From the NCBI RefSeq assembly GCF_030866745.1, contig NZ_CP133016.1, forward strand, positions 1,116,001 through 1,180,000: a stretch of DNA of 64,000 nucleotides. The letters are read 5' to 3'. The stretch is from Sphingomonas flavescens (GTDB taxonomy: Bacteria; Pseudomonadota; Alphaproteobacteria; Sphingomonadales; Sphingomonadaceae). The translations under genes were made by a program, and so were the position numbers. Shown piece by piece: positions 44,716-53,737 of this stretch (position 1 is the stretch's first letter; every line of letters begins with the position of its first letter). The notes beneath the pieces were generated by a model, which searched no databases, was not told where the DNA came from, and saw only the letters and a program-made list of their open reading frames with translations.

Positions 44716-45492
44716 TTGGCCGAGTTCACGCTTCCCAAGAACAGCAAGATCACCAAGGGCCGCGAGTGGAAGCCCGAAGAGGGCAAGCGGCTCAAGACGT
44801 TCAAGATCTACCGCTACGATCCGGACAGCGGTGCCAACCCGCGTTTCGATCGGTACACCATCGATCTCGACAAGTGCGGGCCGATGGTCCTCGACGCGCT
44901 GATCAAGATCAAGAACGAGATCGACCCGACGCTGACTTTCCGCCGCTCGTGCCGGGAAGGCATTTGCGGATCATGCTCGATGAACATGGAAGGCCGTAAT
45001 GGCCTCGCATGCACGACGGCGATCGAGGATCTGAAGGGCGACGTCCAGATCACGCCGCTGCCGCACATGGAAGTCGTGAAGGACCTCGTCCCCGACCTGA
45101 CCAATGCCTACGCGCAATATGCGTTGATCCAGCCATGGCTGAAGACTTCGAGCCCGGCGCCCTCGCGCGAGCGGCTGCAGTCGCCGGACGACCGCGCGAA
45201 GCTCGACGGACTCTACGAGTGCATCCTGTGCTTCTGCTGCTCGACGAGCTGCCCAAGCTATTGGTGGAACAGCGACCGGTTCCTGGGCCCGGCGATCCTG
45301 CTCCAGGCCTATCGCTGGCTAGCGGATAGTCGCGACGAGGCCACTGGCGACCGGTTGGACACGCTGGAAGATCCGTTCCGCCTGTATCGCTGCCACACGA
45401 TCATGAATTGCGCGAACGTCTGTCCGAAGGGCCTCAACCCGGCAAAGGCGATCGCCGAAACGAAGAAGCTGATTGCGGAGCGCGCGGCTTAG
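44716..45492 (+). CDS. sdhB: Succinate dehydrogenase iron-sulfur subunit
   Basis: A 258-residue iron-sulfur protein linking the flavoprotein SdhA to the membrane quinone site. The [2Fe-2S] Cys set is in [20 protein letters not shown] and LACTTAI; the [4Fe-4S]/[3Fe-4S] ligands are in [18 protein letters not shown] and [17 protein letters not shown]. Start is the TTG at 44716, with AGGAG seven bases upstream. sdhC, sdhD and sdhA are not adjacent: a terminator closes the upstream side, so sdhB must have its own promoter in the short 44669-44715 gap or be fed by read-through. Confidence 0.97.
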   Translation: MAEFTLPKNSKITKGREWKPEEGKRLKTFKIYRYDPDSGANPRFDRYTIDLDKCGPMVLDALIKIKNEIDPTLTFRRSCREGICGSCSMNMEGRNGLACTTAIEDLKGDVQITPLPHMEVVKDLVPDLTNAYAQYALIQPWLKTSSPAPSRERLQSPDDRAKLDGLYECILCFCCSTSCPSYWWNSDRFLGPAILLQAYRWLADSRDEATGDRLDTLEDPFRLYRCHTIMNCANVCPKGLNPAKAIAETKKLIAERAA

Positions 45493-45869
45493 CGCTCAGC
45501 GTCCTTGTATCCCGCCCGGAAGGCGCGCGCCGTCCAATAGTCGGCCAACTTGAGGTCTTTGCCAACGCCCTCGCCGCGTTCGAATGCACGGCCAAGGATG
45601 TACATCGAGGGCGGGTCGTTACGAAGCGCGGCTTCGTAGAACCAGCCTACCGCAGCCTCGCGGTCGCGGTGCACACCCTGCCCCTTCCATAGAAGCAGTC
45701 CATATTCCCGCATGGCGGGAACATCCCCTCTCCTCGCCAGCCGCTCAAGACGAACGGCGGCACCGCCGTCATGAATGGCCTCGGCTGTCCAGGCGTTTTG
45801 GCCGCCCGGGTTCCATTGTTGCGTTGGTTGAGCAAGTCCGAGCGCGACGGCTGAGAGCAGAGCAAACAT
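45489..45869 (-). CDS. Secreted Sel1-repeat protein
   Basis: A 126-residue protein with a signal peptide ([14 protein letters not shown]) and about two Sel1-type helical repeats: [20 protein letters not shown] then [20 protein letters not shown]. Such repeats mediate protein contacts; no enzymatic motif is present. Start at the ATG at 45869, preceded by AAGGAGA; the frame to 45944 extends outside the family. Convergent with sdhB, overlapping its stop by four bases, and divergent from the thioesterase gene. Confidence 0.82.
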   Translation of the reverse strand: MFALLSAVALGLAQPTQQWNPGGQNAWTAEAIHDGGAAVRLERLARRGDVPAMREYGLLLWKGQGVHRDREAAVGWFYEAALRNDPPSMYILGRAFERGEGVGKDLKLADYWTARAFRAGYKDAER

Positions 45870-45968
45870 CAGGCAAGTCTCCTTCGCGGCCGGGCGCCCA
45901 AAATCTATCATCCTCTGTGCCCGGCTTCCAGTTGCGCGGTGCAACCGACCGCATTAGGCCAGCCAGCG

Positions 45969-46460
45969 ATGAGCCAAGCCGAAGAAATGATGGACGACGT
46001 CGGCGTGCCGCGCGGCGCGCAGCCCGACCCGGAGCACGAGGGCTGGTACAGCTGGGGTGACTTCCCCCGGTCCAGCTTCGCGGCAGCAACCGGTCGCCTG
46101 CTGTTCCGGCCGGATGGCCCAAATCGCGGCGTGGTCCGGATGTTCCCCACCATCGACCACATGAACATGGGTGGCTCGATTCACGGCGGCGCGGTGATGA
46201 GCTTCATCGACATGTCGATGTTCGCTGGCGGCCTGTGCGCCGGGATGGAGCGTTCGCATTACGTGACGCTGGACCTCAGCACGCACTTCCTTGCGCGCGG
46301 CCAGGCAGGGTCCCCGCTCGATGCCCACGTCGAACTCGTGAAGCAGACGCGCGGCCATGCGTTCCTGCAAGGCGTCGTCAAGCAGAACGGGGAGAACTGC
46401 TACAGTTTCAGCGGAACGCTGAAGAAGGTGCATCGGCCCAACGGACCTTCTGCGCGATGA
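45969..46460 (+). CDS. PaaI-family hotdog thioesterase
   Basis: A 163-residue hotdog protein: TIDHMNMGGSIHGGAVMSFI is the helix and catalytic-site motif (HGGAVMSFIDM) of the PaaI/4HBT group, followed by YVTLDLSTHFLARGQAGSPL and GHAFLQGVVKQNGENCYSFS. Likely hydrolyses an acyl- or aryl-CoA in the cytosol; the substrate is unknown. Start at the ATG at 45969. It overlaps the zapE-like ATPase gene by four bases (ATGA), so the two are translationally coupled. Confidence 0.87.
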   Translation: MSQAEEMMDDVGVPRGAQPDPEHEGWYSWGDFPRSSFAAATGRLLFRPDGPNRGVVRMFPTIDHMNMGGSIHGGAVMSFIDMSMFAGGLCAGMERSHYVTLDLSTHFLARGQAGSPLDAHVELVKQTRGHAFLQGVVKQNGENCYSFSGTLKKVHRPNGPSAR

Positions 46461-47563
46461 GAGGACCCGTTCGGGTCGCCTACGAAGCACTGATCGCCGC
46501 CAACGAGCTCAAGCCAGATCCCGCACAGGCTCGCGCGGCTGACGCACTCGATGTGATCGGCGCGAATAGGCATCGCGGCGGCCTCCTGTCGCGCCTGTTC
46601 GGTGAGCGCGCCAACGAACCTGCGGGCGTTTATCTGTGGGGTGGGGTCGGGCGCGGTAAATCGATGCTGATGGACCTTGCGTTCGATCATCTCGATATTC
46701 GGCCGAAAAGGCGAGTGCACTTCCACGAGTTCATGCTCGAAACCCACGAGCGGCTTCGCAAGGCGCGTGAGCGCGAGCAGGGCGACCCGATCGAGCCCGT
46801 CGCGGAGGAAATTGCGAGCGAGGCCGCGTTGTTGTGCTTCGACGAAATGCAGGTCACCAATCCGGCCGACGCGATGATCCTGTCGCGGCTGTTCGGAAAG
46901 TTGCTCGGGGAGGGCGTCAAGGTCGTGACGACGTCCAATCGCCCGCCCCGCGACCTCTACCAAGGCGGGCTCAATCGCGAGCTGTTCCTGCCCTTCATCG
47001 ATCTGATTGAACGGCGGCTGGTGGTGGTCGAGGTCAACGGCCCAACCGATTATCGCCTCGACCGCTTGACCGGCGTCGAAGTCTGGCACGTTCCGAACGG
47101 CCCCGGAGCCACGGCTGACCTGAGCCGCGCTTTCTTCCAGCTCACCGACTATCCGGTTGAGGACCGCGCCAAGGTCCCGTCGGAAGAGCTTGACGTCGGC
47201 GGCGGGCGGACGCTGCACGTCCCCAAGAGCCTTAAGGGCGTCGCGGTGTTTTCCTTCAAGAGGCTCTGCGGCGAGGCGCGCGGCGCCGCCGATTACCTGG
47301 CGGTCGCGCGCCGCTACCACACCGTCATCATCGTCGGCATTCCGGTGCTGACGCGTGAAATGCGTAACGAGGCCGCGCGCTTCGTCACGCTGATCGACGC
47401 GCTGTACGAACACCGGGTGAAGCTTCTCGCCTCGGCCGATGCCGAACCAGGGGACCTTTACCCGACAGGCGACGGCAGCTTCGAATTCCAACGCACCGTC
47501 AGCCGCCTCGAAGAAATGCAGAGCGCCGAATATCTCGCGGAGGGCCACGGCGCTGTAACTTGA
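46457..47563 (+). CDS. zapE: AFG1/ZapE-family ATPase
   Basis: A 368-residue P-loop ATPase. Walker A is VYLWGGVGRGKSMLMDLAF and Walker B ALLCFDEMQVTNPADAMILS; the arginine-finger region VVTTSNRPPRDLYQGGLNRE and FKRLCGEARGAADYLAVARR are typical. ZapE in E. coli binds FtsZ and is needed for division under anaerobic or heat stress; the mitochondrial homologue Afg1 is a quality-control factor. The start at 46457 couples it to the thioesterase gene; the longer frame lies inside that gene. Confidence 0.93.
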   Translation: MRGPVRVAYEALIAANELKPDPAQARAADALDVIGANRHRGGLLSRLFGERANEPAGVYLWGGVGRGKSMLMDLAFDHLDIRPKRRVHFHEFMLETHERLRKAREREQGDPIEPVAEEIASEAALLCFDEMQVTNPADAMILSRLFGKLLGEGVKVVTTSNRPPRDLYQGGLNRELFLPFIDLIERRLVVVEVNGPTDYRLDRLTGVEVWHVPNGPGATADLSRAFFQLTDYPVEDRAKVPSEELDVGGGRTLHVPKSLKGVAVFSFKRLCGEARGAADYLAVARRYHTVIIVGIPVLTREMRNEAARFVTLIDALYEHRVKLLASADAEPGDLYPTGDGSFEFQRTVSRLEEMQSAEYLAEGHGAVT

Positions 47564-47616
47564 CGAGACCGGGCACGCGCCTAGCTTCGGCGGTCATCGA
47601 TCAGGGGGAGAATCAG

Positions 47617-49044
47617 ATGCGCTTCTTGCTCGCTTCGGTGGCACTTGCCGCCATCGCTTCAGCCGCCAGCGCGGCTCCTCCCCAACTGACGGCAGCGCAG
47701 CGCACCGCCGCGCATGCCATGTTCGAGCATGTCGTAAACATGCCGACAGTCATCGGGCGTCACAAGGTTCCGGAGATGGCGGAGTATCTGGCCGGACAAT
47801 TGAAGGCCGCGGGTTTTCCGGCGGCCGACGTCCACGTCGTTCCCTATCACACGGGCAGCGCGACAACCGGCGATGACGAGACCGCGGCGCTGATCGTCCG
47901 CTGGCGGTCGGGCAATGCGGCCGCCAAGCCAATCCTGCTGATGGGCCACATGGACGTGGTGGAGGCCAAGCGCGAGGATTCGACGACCGACCCGTTCGTG
48001 CTGACCGAGCGCGACGGTTATTACTACGGCCGCGGCACCATCGACATGAAGGATGGCATAACGGCTATCACGCAGTCGCTGATCAACCTGCGCGCAGCTG
48101 GCTTTAAACCGAGACGCGACATCGTCGTCCTGTTCACCGGCGATGAAGAGACCAACGGCATCGGCGCCAAGAAGGGCGCTACGGAATGGCTGGACATGCT
48201 CGGCCATCCCGAATTCGGACTGAATGCGGACGGTGGCGGCGGTGGGTTTAACGCGGACAAGTCCCCGGCCGGTTTCACCATGCAGACCGCCGAAAAGACA
48301 TTCGCGGGCTATACGCTGACAGTCCGCAATCGCGGCGGTCACTCATCGAAGCCGCGCAAGGACAATGCGATCTACAGCCTGGCGCACGCGCTCGATAAAA
48401 TCGAAGCCTATCGTTTCACGCCGGTGCTCAGCGAGACTACCCGCGCGTATTTCGCGGGCCGCGCGAAATTGGAAAAAGGGCCGCTTGGCGATGCGATGCG
48501 GCGCTGGCTAGCCAATCAAAACGATGGCGAGGCGGCGGACATGATCGAAGCCAGCGAGTCCGAAGTCGGACTGACCCGAACGCGCTGCGTGCCGACGCGT
48601 CTCTTCGCTGGTCATGCCGACAATGCCCTGCCGCAACTGGCGACTGCGATGATCAATTGCCGCATCTTCCCGGGCGTCGAACCCGACGCGATCAAGGCGG
48701 AAGTGGAGAAGATCGTGGCGGACCCGACCGTTGTCGTCACCCGCAACGACGACAATCCCGCCTCGCTGGCATCGCCCCTGCGACCCGACGTAACGGCAGC
48801 TTACACCAATGCCATCCATGCGCTGCACCCGGGCTCACCGGTCTTCCCCGAAATGTCGACGGGCGCCAGCGACGCGCGGCCCTTCCGCGTTGCCGGCGTG
48901 CCCGTCTACGGCGTCAACGGTGCCTGGGTGCAGGTGCCCATCGATTTCCGCGCCCACGGCAAGGACGAGCGGATCCCCGTGCAATCGCTGTACGATAACG
49001 TCGTGCACTGGCAGCTGATGCTGCGCGACCTCGCTGGCAAATGA
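47617..49044 (+). CDS. Secreted M20-family metallopeptidase (first of two)
   Basis: A 475-residue dizinc peptidase with a signal peptide (MRFLLASVALAAIASAASA). Zinc ligands and catalytic residues: PILLMGHMDVVEAKRED (His, Asp), YYGRGTIDMKDGITAI (bridging Asp), LFTGDEETNGIGAKKG (Glu-Glu), and MSTGASDARPFRVAGVPVYG near the end. A lid/dimerisation insert (NRGGHSSKPRKDNAIYSLAH) lies at about 230-350. ATG at 47617, with GGGGGAG ahead. Probably a periplasmic di- or aminopeptidase. Only 7 bases separate it from its paralogue. Confidence 0.92.
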   Translation: MRFLLASVALAAIASAASAAPPQLTAAQRTAAHAMFEHVVNMPTVIGRHKVPEMAEYLAGQLKAAGFPAADVHVVPYHTGSATTGDDETAALIVRWRSGNAAAKPILLMGHMDVVEAKREDSTTDPFVLTERDGYYYGRGTIDMKDGITAITQSLINLRAAGFKPRRDIVVLFTGDEETNGIGAKKGATEWLDMLGHPEFGLNADGGGGGFNADKSPAGFTMQTAEKTFAGYTLTVRNRGGHSSKPRKDNAIYSLAHALDKIEAYRFTPVLSETTRAYFAGRAKLEKGPLGDAMRRWLANQNDGEAADMIEASESEVGLTRTRCVPTRLFAGHADNALPQLATAMINCRIFPGVEPDAIKAEVEKIVADPTVVVTRNDDNPASLASPLRPDVTAAYTNAIHALHPGSPVFPEMSTGASDARPFRVAGVPVYGVNGAWVQVPIDFRAHGKDERIPVQSLYDNVVHWQLMLRDLAGK

Positions 49045-49051
49045 GGAGCCA

Positions 49052-50491
49052 ATGATGAAACGTGTTTTCGCCGGGCTGATGCTCGCCACTTGCGCCGTTG
49101 CCATTCAGGCCGCCCCCGATCCGCGTAAAGCCCCCTCTCCGCTTCCGGCGCCGTGGCAGGCGAGGACGCGCGAACTGTTCAAGCAGGTCATCGAGACACC
49201 GAGCGTCGAGGGCCGCGGTCAGACGCAGAAGGTCGCCAAGCTGCTGGCCGATCAGTTCCGCGCCGCTGGCATCCCCGAATCCGACATCCACATCATGCCG
49301 TACGACGCGCTTCCGGGCGACCATACGGCGGCGCTGATCGTCCGCTGGCGCTCGCCCAAGGCGACCAAAAAGCCGATGCTGATCCTCGGGCACATGGACG
49401 TAGTCGAAGCCAAGCGCGAGGACTGGAAGTTCGACCCATTCGTGTTCCGCGAGCAGGACGGCTACTTCCTAGGCCGCGGCAGTAGCGACATGAAGAACGG
49501 CGACGTCGCCACCACCATGGCCGCGATCAAGCTGATGTCCGAAGGGTTCAAGCCCAACCGCGACATCATCTTCTTCTACAGCGGCGACGAGGAAACCCGC
49601 GGCGTCGGCGCAACCCTGGGCTCGACCAAATGGCGCAACCTGACCGAGGCGGAGTTCGGGCTGAACGCCGACGGCGGCTGCATGGGCTTCGACGAGAAGT
49701 TCCGGAACCTCGGCTGCGCGGTGTCGACCGCCGAGAAGACCTTCCAGACCTACTTCCTGACGACGCGCAATCCCGGCGGCCACAGCAGCCGCCCGCGGCC
49801 GGACAATGCGATCTACGATCTGGCGGACGCGCTCGAGAAGCTGCGGACGCACCGCTTCACGCCGATGCTCAACCCGGTCAGCCGCGCCTATTTCGAGCAG
49901 CGTGCGAAACAGGAGGGCGACAACGCGCTCGGCCGCAACATCCGCGCCTGGCTCGCAGACCCGAACAACGGCGCCGCCGCCGACGCCGTCGAAGCCGATC
50001 CGCTAGAGGTGGGTCACACCCGCACGCGCTGCGTCGCGACGATGCTGAGCGGCGGCCATGCCGACAACGCGCTCCCGCAAAGCGCCACCGCGACCGTCAA
50101 TTGCCGGATCATGCCGGGCGTGGAGCCCAAGGCGGTCCAAGCCGAGCTTCAGGCGATGGCGGGGCCGAAGGTCGAGGTGAAGCCCGATCCCAATTACATC
50201 GGTGAATCGACGCCGGCGTCGCCGCTACGTCCTGACGTGTTCAATGCCGTGACGAAGGCAATTCGCTCGCTCTACGGTGCGTCCACCGATGTCTATCCGG
50301 TGATGTCCACGGGCGCGAGCGACGGCAGCTTCTTCCGCGCCAAGGGCATCCCGGTTTACGACATCGACAGCAGCTACGGCATCAGCCCGATCGACGAGCG
50401 CGCCCACGGCCTGGACGAGCGCGTGCCCGTCAACGCCATGTACAACGACGTCGTCTACTGGACGATGGTCTATAAGTCGCTCGCTAGCTGA
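49052..50491 (+). CDS. Secreted M20-family metallopeptidase (second of two)
   Basis: A 479-residue paralogue of the preceding gene, with a signal peptide (MMKRVFAGLMLATCAVAIQA). The same zinc-site series is kept: MLILGHMDVVEAKREDW, FLGRGSSDMKNGDVATTMAA, FFYSGDEETRGVGATLGS and MSTGASDGSFFRAKGIPVYD. The pairing NPGGHSSRPRPDNAIYDLAD corresponds to the insert of the first. The two differ clearly, indicating an old duplication. GAGGAG precedes the ATG pair at 49052/49055. Likely co-transcribed with the first, with distinct peptide specificity. Confidence 0.92.
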   Translation: MMKRVFAGLMLATCAVAIQAAPDPRKAPSPLPAPWQARTRELFKQVIETPSVEGRGQTQKVAKLLADQFRAAGIPESDIHIMPYDALPGDHTAALIVRWRSPKATKKPMLILGHMDVVEAKREDWKFDPFVFREQDGYFLGRGSSDMKNGDVATTMAAIKLMSEGFKPNRDIIFFYSGDEETRGVGATLGSTKWRNLTEAEFGLNADGGCMGFDEKFRNLGCAVSTAEKTFQTYFLTTRNPGGHSSRPRPDNAIYDLADALEKLRTHRFTPMLNPVSRAYFEQRAKQEGDNALGRNIRAWLADPNNGAAADAVEADPLEVGHTRTRCVATMLSGGHADNALPQSATATVNCRIMPGVEPKAVQAELQAMAGPKVEVKPDPNYIGESTPASPLRPDVFNAVTKAIRSLYGASTDVYPVMSTGASDGSFFRAKGIPVYDIDSSYGISPIDERAHGLDERVPVNAMYNDVVYWTMVYKSLAS

Positions 50492-50632
50492 CCGAGGGGG
50501 TCCCCGCTGGAGAGGCGTTGTGTCCGCAATGGATTGAAGGCGGACATCCGGACGCCTTGAGGATTTAGCCGCCGAACTGCTAGCGCGAGGGCGAACAGCG
50601 GGTTAGGGCAACCAAGACCGGCGAGATGACTG

Positions 50633-53101
50633 ATGAGCGATGACAAGGCCCTCAGCTTCCTAGAGGGAAGCGGCGAAATGAGCCGACGAATGCGAGCGCT
50701 GGAGTGGTCGTCATCGCCGCTAGGATCTCCCGAAAGCTGGCCGCAATCCCTTCGATCGGTCGTCGGCCTGATGCTGGGCTCCGAGTTTCCCATGTTCGTC
50801 GCGTGGGGTTCCGAACTCGGGTTTCTCTACAATGAACCTTATGCTGAAATCTTGGGCTCGAAGCATCCAGAGGCGCTTGGTCGCCCCTTTCATGAAATCT
50901 GGGCGGAGATCTGGCCGGACATTTCGCCTTTGATAGACGCGGCCATGGCTGGCCAAGCCACGTATCGCAAAGACTTGCCACTCCTCATGCGTCGCAAGGG
51001 CTACGACGAGGAGACCTGGTTCACATTTTCCTATTCGCCGGTGCGCGATGAGAGTGGCGCAGTGGCCGGCATGTTCTGCGCGTGCACCGAAACGACGGAC
51101 GCTGTGCTGGGAGCCAAGCGACGCGACGCACTGCTGGAACTGGACGATCGACTGCGCGATCTTGAAAACACCGCCGACCTGTCCTTCGCGGCGTCTGAGA
51201 TCCTTGGTCGCCTGCTTCAGGCGGTTCGGGCCGGTTATGGAGCTATCGACATAGACGCCGGAACTATCTCCGTTGAACGGAACTGGTTCGCGCCGGGGTT
51301 CAGTGACTTGGCCGGTGTGCACAGCTTCTCTGATTACGGATCGTATGTCGACGATCTTCGGCGCGGCGAGACCGTAGCTGTTTCCGACGTCGCCCGCGAT
51401 CCGCGCACGTCTCATAACGTCAAGGCGTTCGAGCGCCTTGAGATACGCGCGCACCTTGATGTGCCCGTCGTGGAAAACGGCCGGACCGTCGGCGAAATGT
51501 TCGTTCATTCTGCGACGCCCAGGGTCTGGACCGATGCTGAGATAGTTTTCGTCAGGGAGGTCGCTGAGCGCACCCGCGCGGCCGTAGCGCGTCGCAGGGC
51601 CGAGCGGGAGTTGCGCGACAGCGAGCGGGATCGCTTGTGGACCCTGTCACAGGACATGCTCGCCCGCGCCGATTACAGCGGCATGATGTCCGCCGTTAGC
51701 CCGGCCTGGACTCAAGTTCTGGGCTGGACGGCCGATGAGTTGCTGACCCGCGGATACGCGACGTTCATGCACCCGGACGACATGCCGCCGACACTCGATG
51801 CCATTACACGGATGAAGGAAACGCGGCTGCCGACCCGTTTCGAAAACCGGATCGCGACCAGCGACGGCGGGTGGAAACATATTGAATGGACTGTGGCTCC
51901 TGAGCCGGACGGCGAAAATTTTATTGCGGTCGGTCGAGACCTTAGCGACGCCAAGAAGCGGGACGAAGAACTGAATGCCGCGCAGGAACTGCTCCGGCAA
52001 AGCCAGAAGATGGAGGCAATGGGCAGCCTGACGGGCGGGGTCGCCCATGATTTCAACAATTTGCTGGCGCCAATCATCGGCTCGCTCGATTTGCTCCAGC
52101 GACGACAGTTAGGAAGCGAGCGAGAGCAGCGCCTGATCGATGGCGCCTTGCAGTCCGCGGAACGTGCACGTCTGTTGGTCCAGCGCCTCCTTGCATTCGC
52201 GCGGCGTCAGCCCCTGCAGCCCCGGCCCGTCGACATCGGCGCACTCGTGTCGGGCATGGCGGGCTTGGTGTCTTCAACGACTGGGCCGCAAATCCAGGTG
52301 GAGGTGCAAATCGCCAACGAGCTTCCGGCGGCCTTCGCCGATCCCAACCAGATCGAGATGGCGATCCTCAACCTGAGCGTGAATGCGCGCGACGCCATAG
52401 GTGGCGGCGGTGGCACGCTGCGCATTTCGGCTGACGAAGAGGTGATTCGCGAGGGCCATCGGTCTGGCCTGGAGCCCGGGCGGTACGTGCGACTTTCAGT
52501 CGCCGATACCGGCAGCGGAATGGACGAGGCGACGCTGGCGCGCGCGATCGAACCGTTCTTCTCGACCAAGGGGGTTGGCCGCGGAACGGGCCTTGGGCTG
52601 TCGATGGCGCATGGCCTCGCCTCCCAGCTTGGCGGAGCTTTGCTGATCGAGAGTAGGCCAGGCCTTGGCACCAATGTCGAAATGTGGCTGCCGGCCACGG
52701 AGGACGCGGTACGCCGGCAAGACGCCGTACAAGGGCCGGACAAACCGCTGCGTACGGGAAAAGCGCTTCTGGTCGACGACGAAGATCTCGTTCGGGCGAG
52801 CACGGCCGACATGCTCACCGAGCTGGGCTACAGCGTCGAAGTGGCGGGCTCCGCTGAGGAAGCACTGGAGTTATTCGACGGAGAAAGGCGTTTCGACCTC
52901 CTGGTCACCGATCATCTCATGCCGGGAATGACCGGTACTGAGCTCGCGCGGCTCGTGCGTTCTCGCCAACCAGCCACTCGAACGCTGGTGATTTCCGGTT
53001 ACGCCGACGTCGACGGCGTCGCGCCCGATCTACCGCGTCTCACGAAGCCCTTCCGCAAGAATGACCTGTCATCGAAGCTCAATGAGCTCGCTAAAAGATA
53101 A
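50633..53101 (+). CDS. Hybrid sensor histidine kinase (PAS-GAF-PAS-HisKA-HATPase-REC)
   Basis: An 822-residue soluble sensor, no membrane helix. Residues about 40-160: PAS (FPMFVAWGSELGFLYNEPYA); 170-325: GAF; 335-450: a second PAS (DYSGMMSAVSPAWTQVLGWT); 455-520: dimerisation domain with phosphorylatable His472 in GGVAHDFNNLLAPI; 560-690: ATPase with the N-box region AILNLSVNARDAI and DTGSGM, GTGLGLSM; 705-822: receiver with Asp760 in LLVTDHLMPGMTG. The input signal is unknown. No partner regulator adjoins it. It is monocistronic and faces bcp. Confidence 0.92.
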   Translation: MSDDKALSFLEGSGEMSRRMRALEWSSSPLGSPESWPQSLRSVVGLMLGSEFPMFVAWGSELGFLYNEPYAEILGSKHPEALGRPFHEIWAEIWPDISPLIDAAMAGQATYRKDLPLLMRRKGYDEETWFTFSYSPVRDESGAVAGMFCACTETTDAVLGAKRRDALLELDDRLRDLENTADLSFAASEILGRLLQAVRAGYGAIDIDAGTISVERNWFAPGFSDLAGVHSFSDYGSYVDDLRRGETVAVSDVARDPRTSHNVKAFERLEIRAHLDVPVVENGRTVGEMFVHSATPRVWTDAEIVFVREVAERTRAAVARRRAERELRDSERDRLWTLSQDMLARADYSGMMSAVSPAWTQVLGWTADELLTRGYATFMHPDDMPPTLDAITRMKETRLPTRFENRIATSDGGWKHIEWTVAPEPDGENFIAVGRDLSDAKKRDEELNAAQELLRQSQKMEAMGSLTGGVAHDFNNLLAPIIGSLDLLQRRQLGSEREQRLIDGALQSAERARLLVQRLLAFARRQPLQPRPVDIGALVSGMAGLVSSTTGPQIQVEVQIANELPAAFADPNQIEMAILNLSVNARDAIGGGGGTLRISADEEVIREGHRSGLEPGRYVRLSVADTGSGMDEATLARAIEPFFSTKGVGRGTGLGLSMAHGLASQLGGALLIESRPGLGTNVEMWLPATEDAVRRQDAVQGPDKPLRTGKALLVDDEDLVRASTADMLTELGYSVEVAGSAEEALELFDGERRFDLLVTDHLMPGMTGTELARLVRSRQPATRTLVISGYADVDGVAPDLPRLTKPFRKNDLSSKLNELAKR

Positions 53102-53263
53102 CGGTTTGGCTTCAGCTTCGCCGAGAGTTGGCGGGCCTATAGCTCCGATCGGAATATTTCCGGTCTACCGGAACCCCGCGAGGCGTATGTGGCGATGCGT
53201 TGAACGGTCGCGCTGCGCCAATGTCGCATTTGGTCGAAAGCAGACGCGGCGCTAACTTCGCAT

Positions 53264-53737
53264 TTACGTGGAAAGCGGAGGCAAAGCTGATGCGGCCTTG
53301 AGTACTTCCTGGGCGTGGCCAGGCACCTTGACCTTGCGCCAAGCCTTTTGGACGCGGCCGTCTGCGCCGATCAGATAGGTCGCGCGCTCCATCCCCATAT
53401 ATTTGCGGCCGTACATCGACTTTTCGACCCATGTGCCGAACGCGTCCGAGACCCGGCCGTCCTCATCCGATGCGAGCGGCACCGCGAGCTCATATTTGCT
53501 GATGAACTTTTCGTGCTTCTTCATCGGATCGCGCGACAAACCCACTACTTTGACGCCGGCCTTCGCAAAGTCCTTCGCCAGCGCGGTGAAGTCCTGCGCT
53601 TCACGAGTGCAGCCCGACGTGTCGTCCTTGGGATAGAAATACAGGACCAGCGGCTGCCCGGGCGAACCGAGGTTTACCGTGCTGCCGTCGGTCAAGGTCA
53701 CGTCGATGGCGGGAGCCTTGTCCCCTTCATTGATCAT
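53264..53737 (-). CDS. bcp: Thioredoxin-dependent peroxiredoxin (Bcp/PrxQ)
   Basis: A 157-residue peroxiredoxin that reduces hydroperoxides. The peroxidatic Cys is in YPKDDTSGCTREAQDFTALA (about residue 46); no resolving Cys stands five residues later, where many PrxQ proteins have one, so it may act as an atypical 1-Cys form. GVKVVGLSRDPMKKHEKFIS, GRKYMGMERATYLIG and the FGTWVEKSMYG segment fit the Bcp subfamily. ATG at 53737 overlaps the glnE stop by four bases, giving a glnE-bcp operon as in many alphaproteobacteria. Confidence 0.93.
   Translation of the reverse strand: MINEGDKAPAIDVTLTDGSTVNLGSPGQPLVLYFYPKDDTSGCTREAQDFTALAKDFAKAGVKVVGLSRDPMKKHEKFISKYELAVPLASDEDGRVSDAFGTWVEKSMYGRKYMGMERATYLIGADGRVQKAWRKVKVPGHAQEVLKAASALPPLST

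Noticed and set aside
53171..53203. GGAAC followed by CGTT between the hybrid kinase and bcp
   Set aside because: The spacer is 23 bases, outside the 16-17 used by sigma-EcfG. A nearby TTCCGGT/ACCGGAA inverted repeat (53158-53173) also lacks a T-run.
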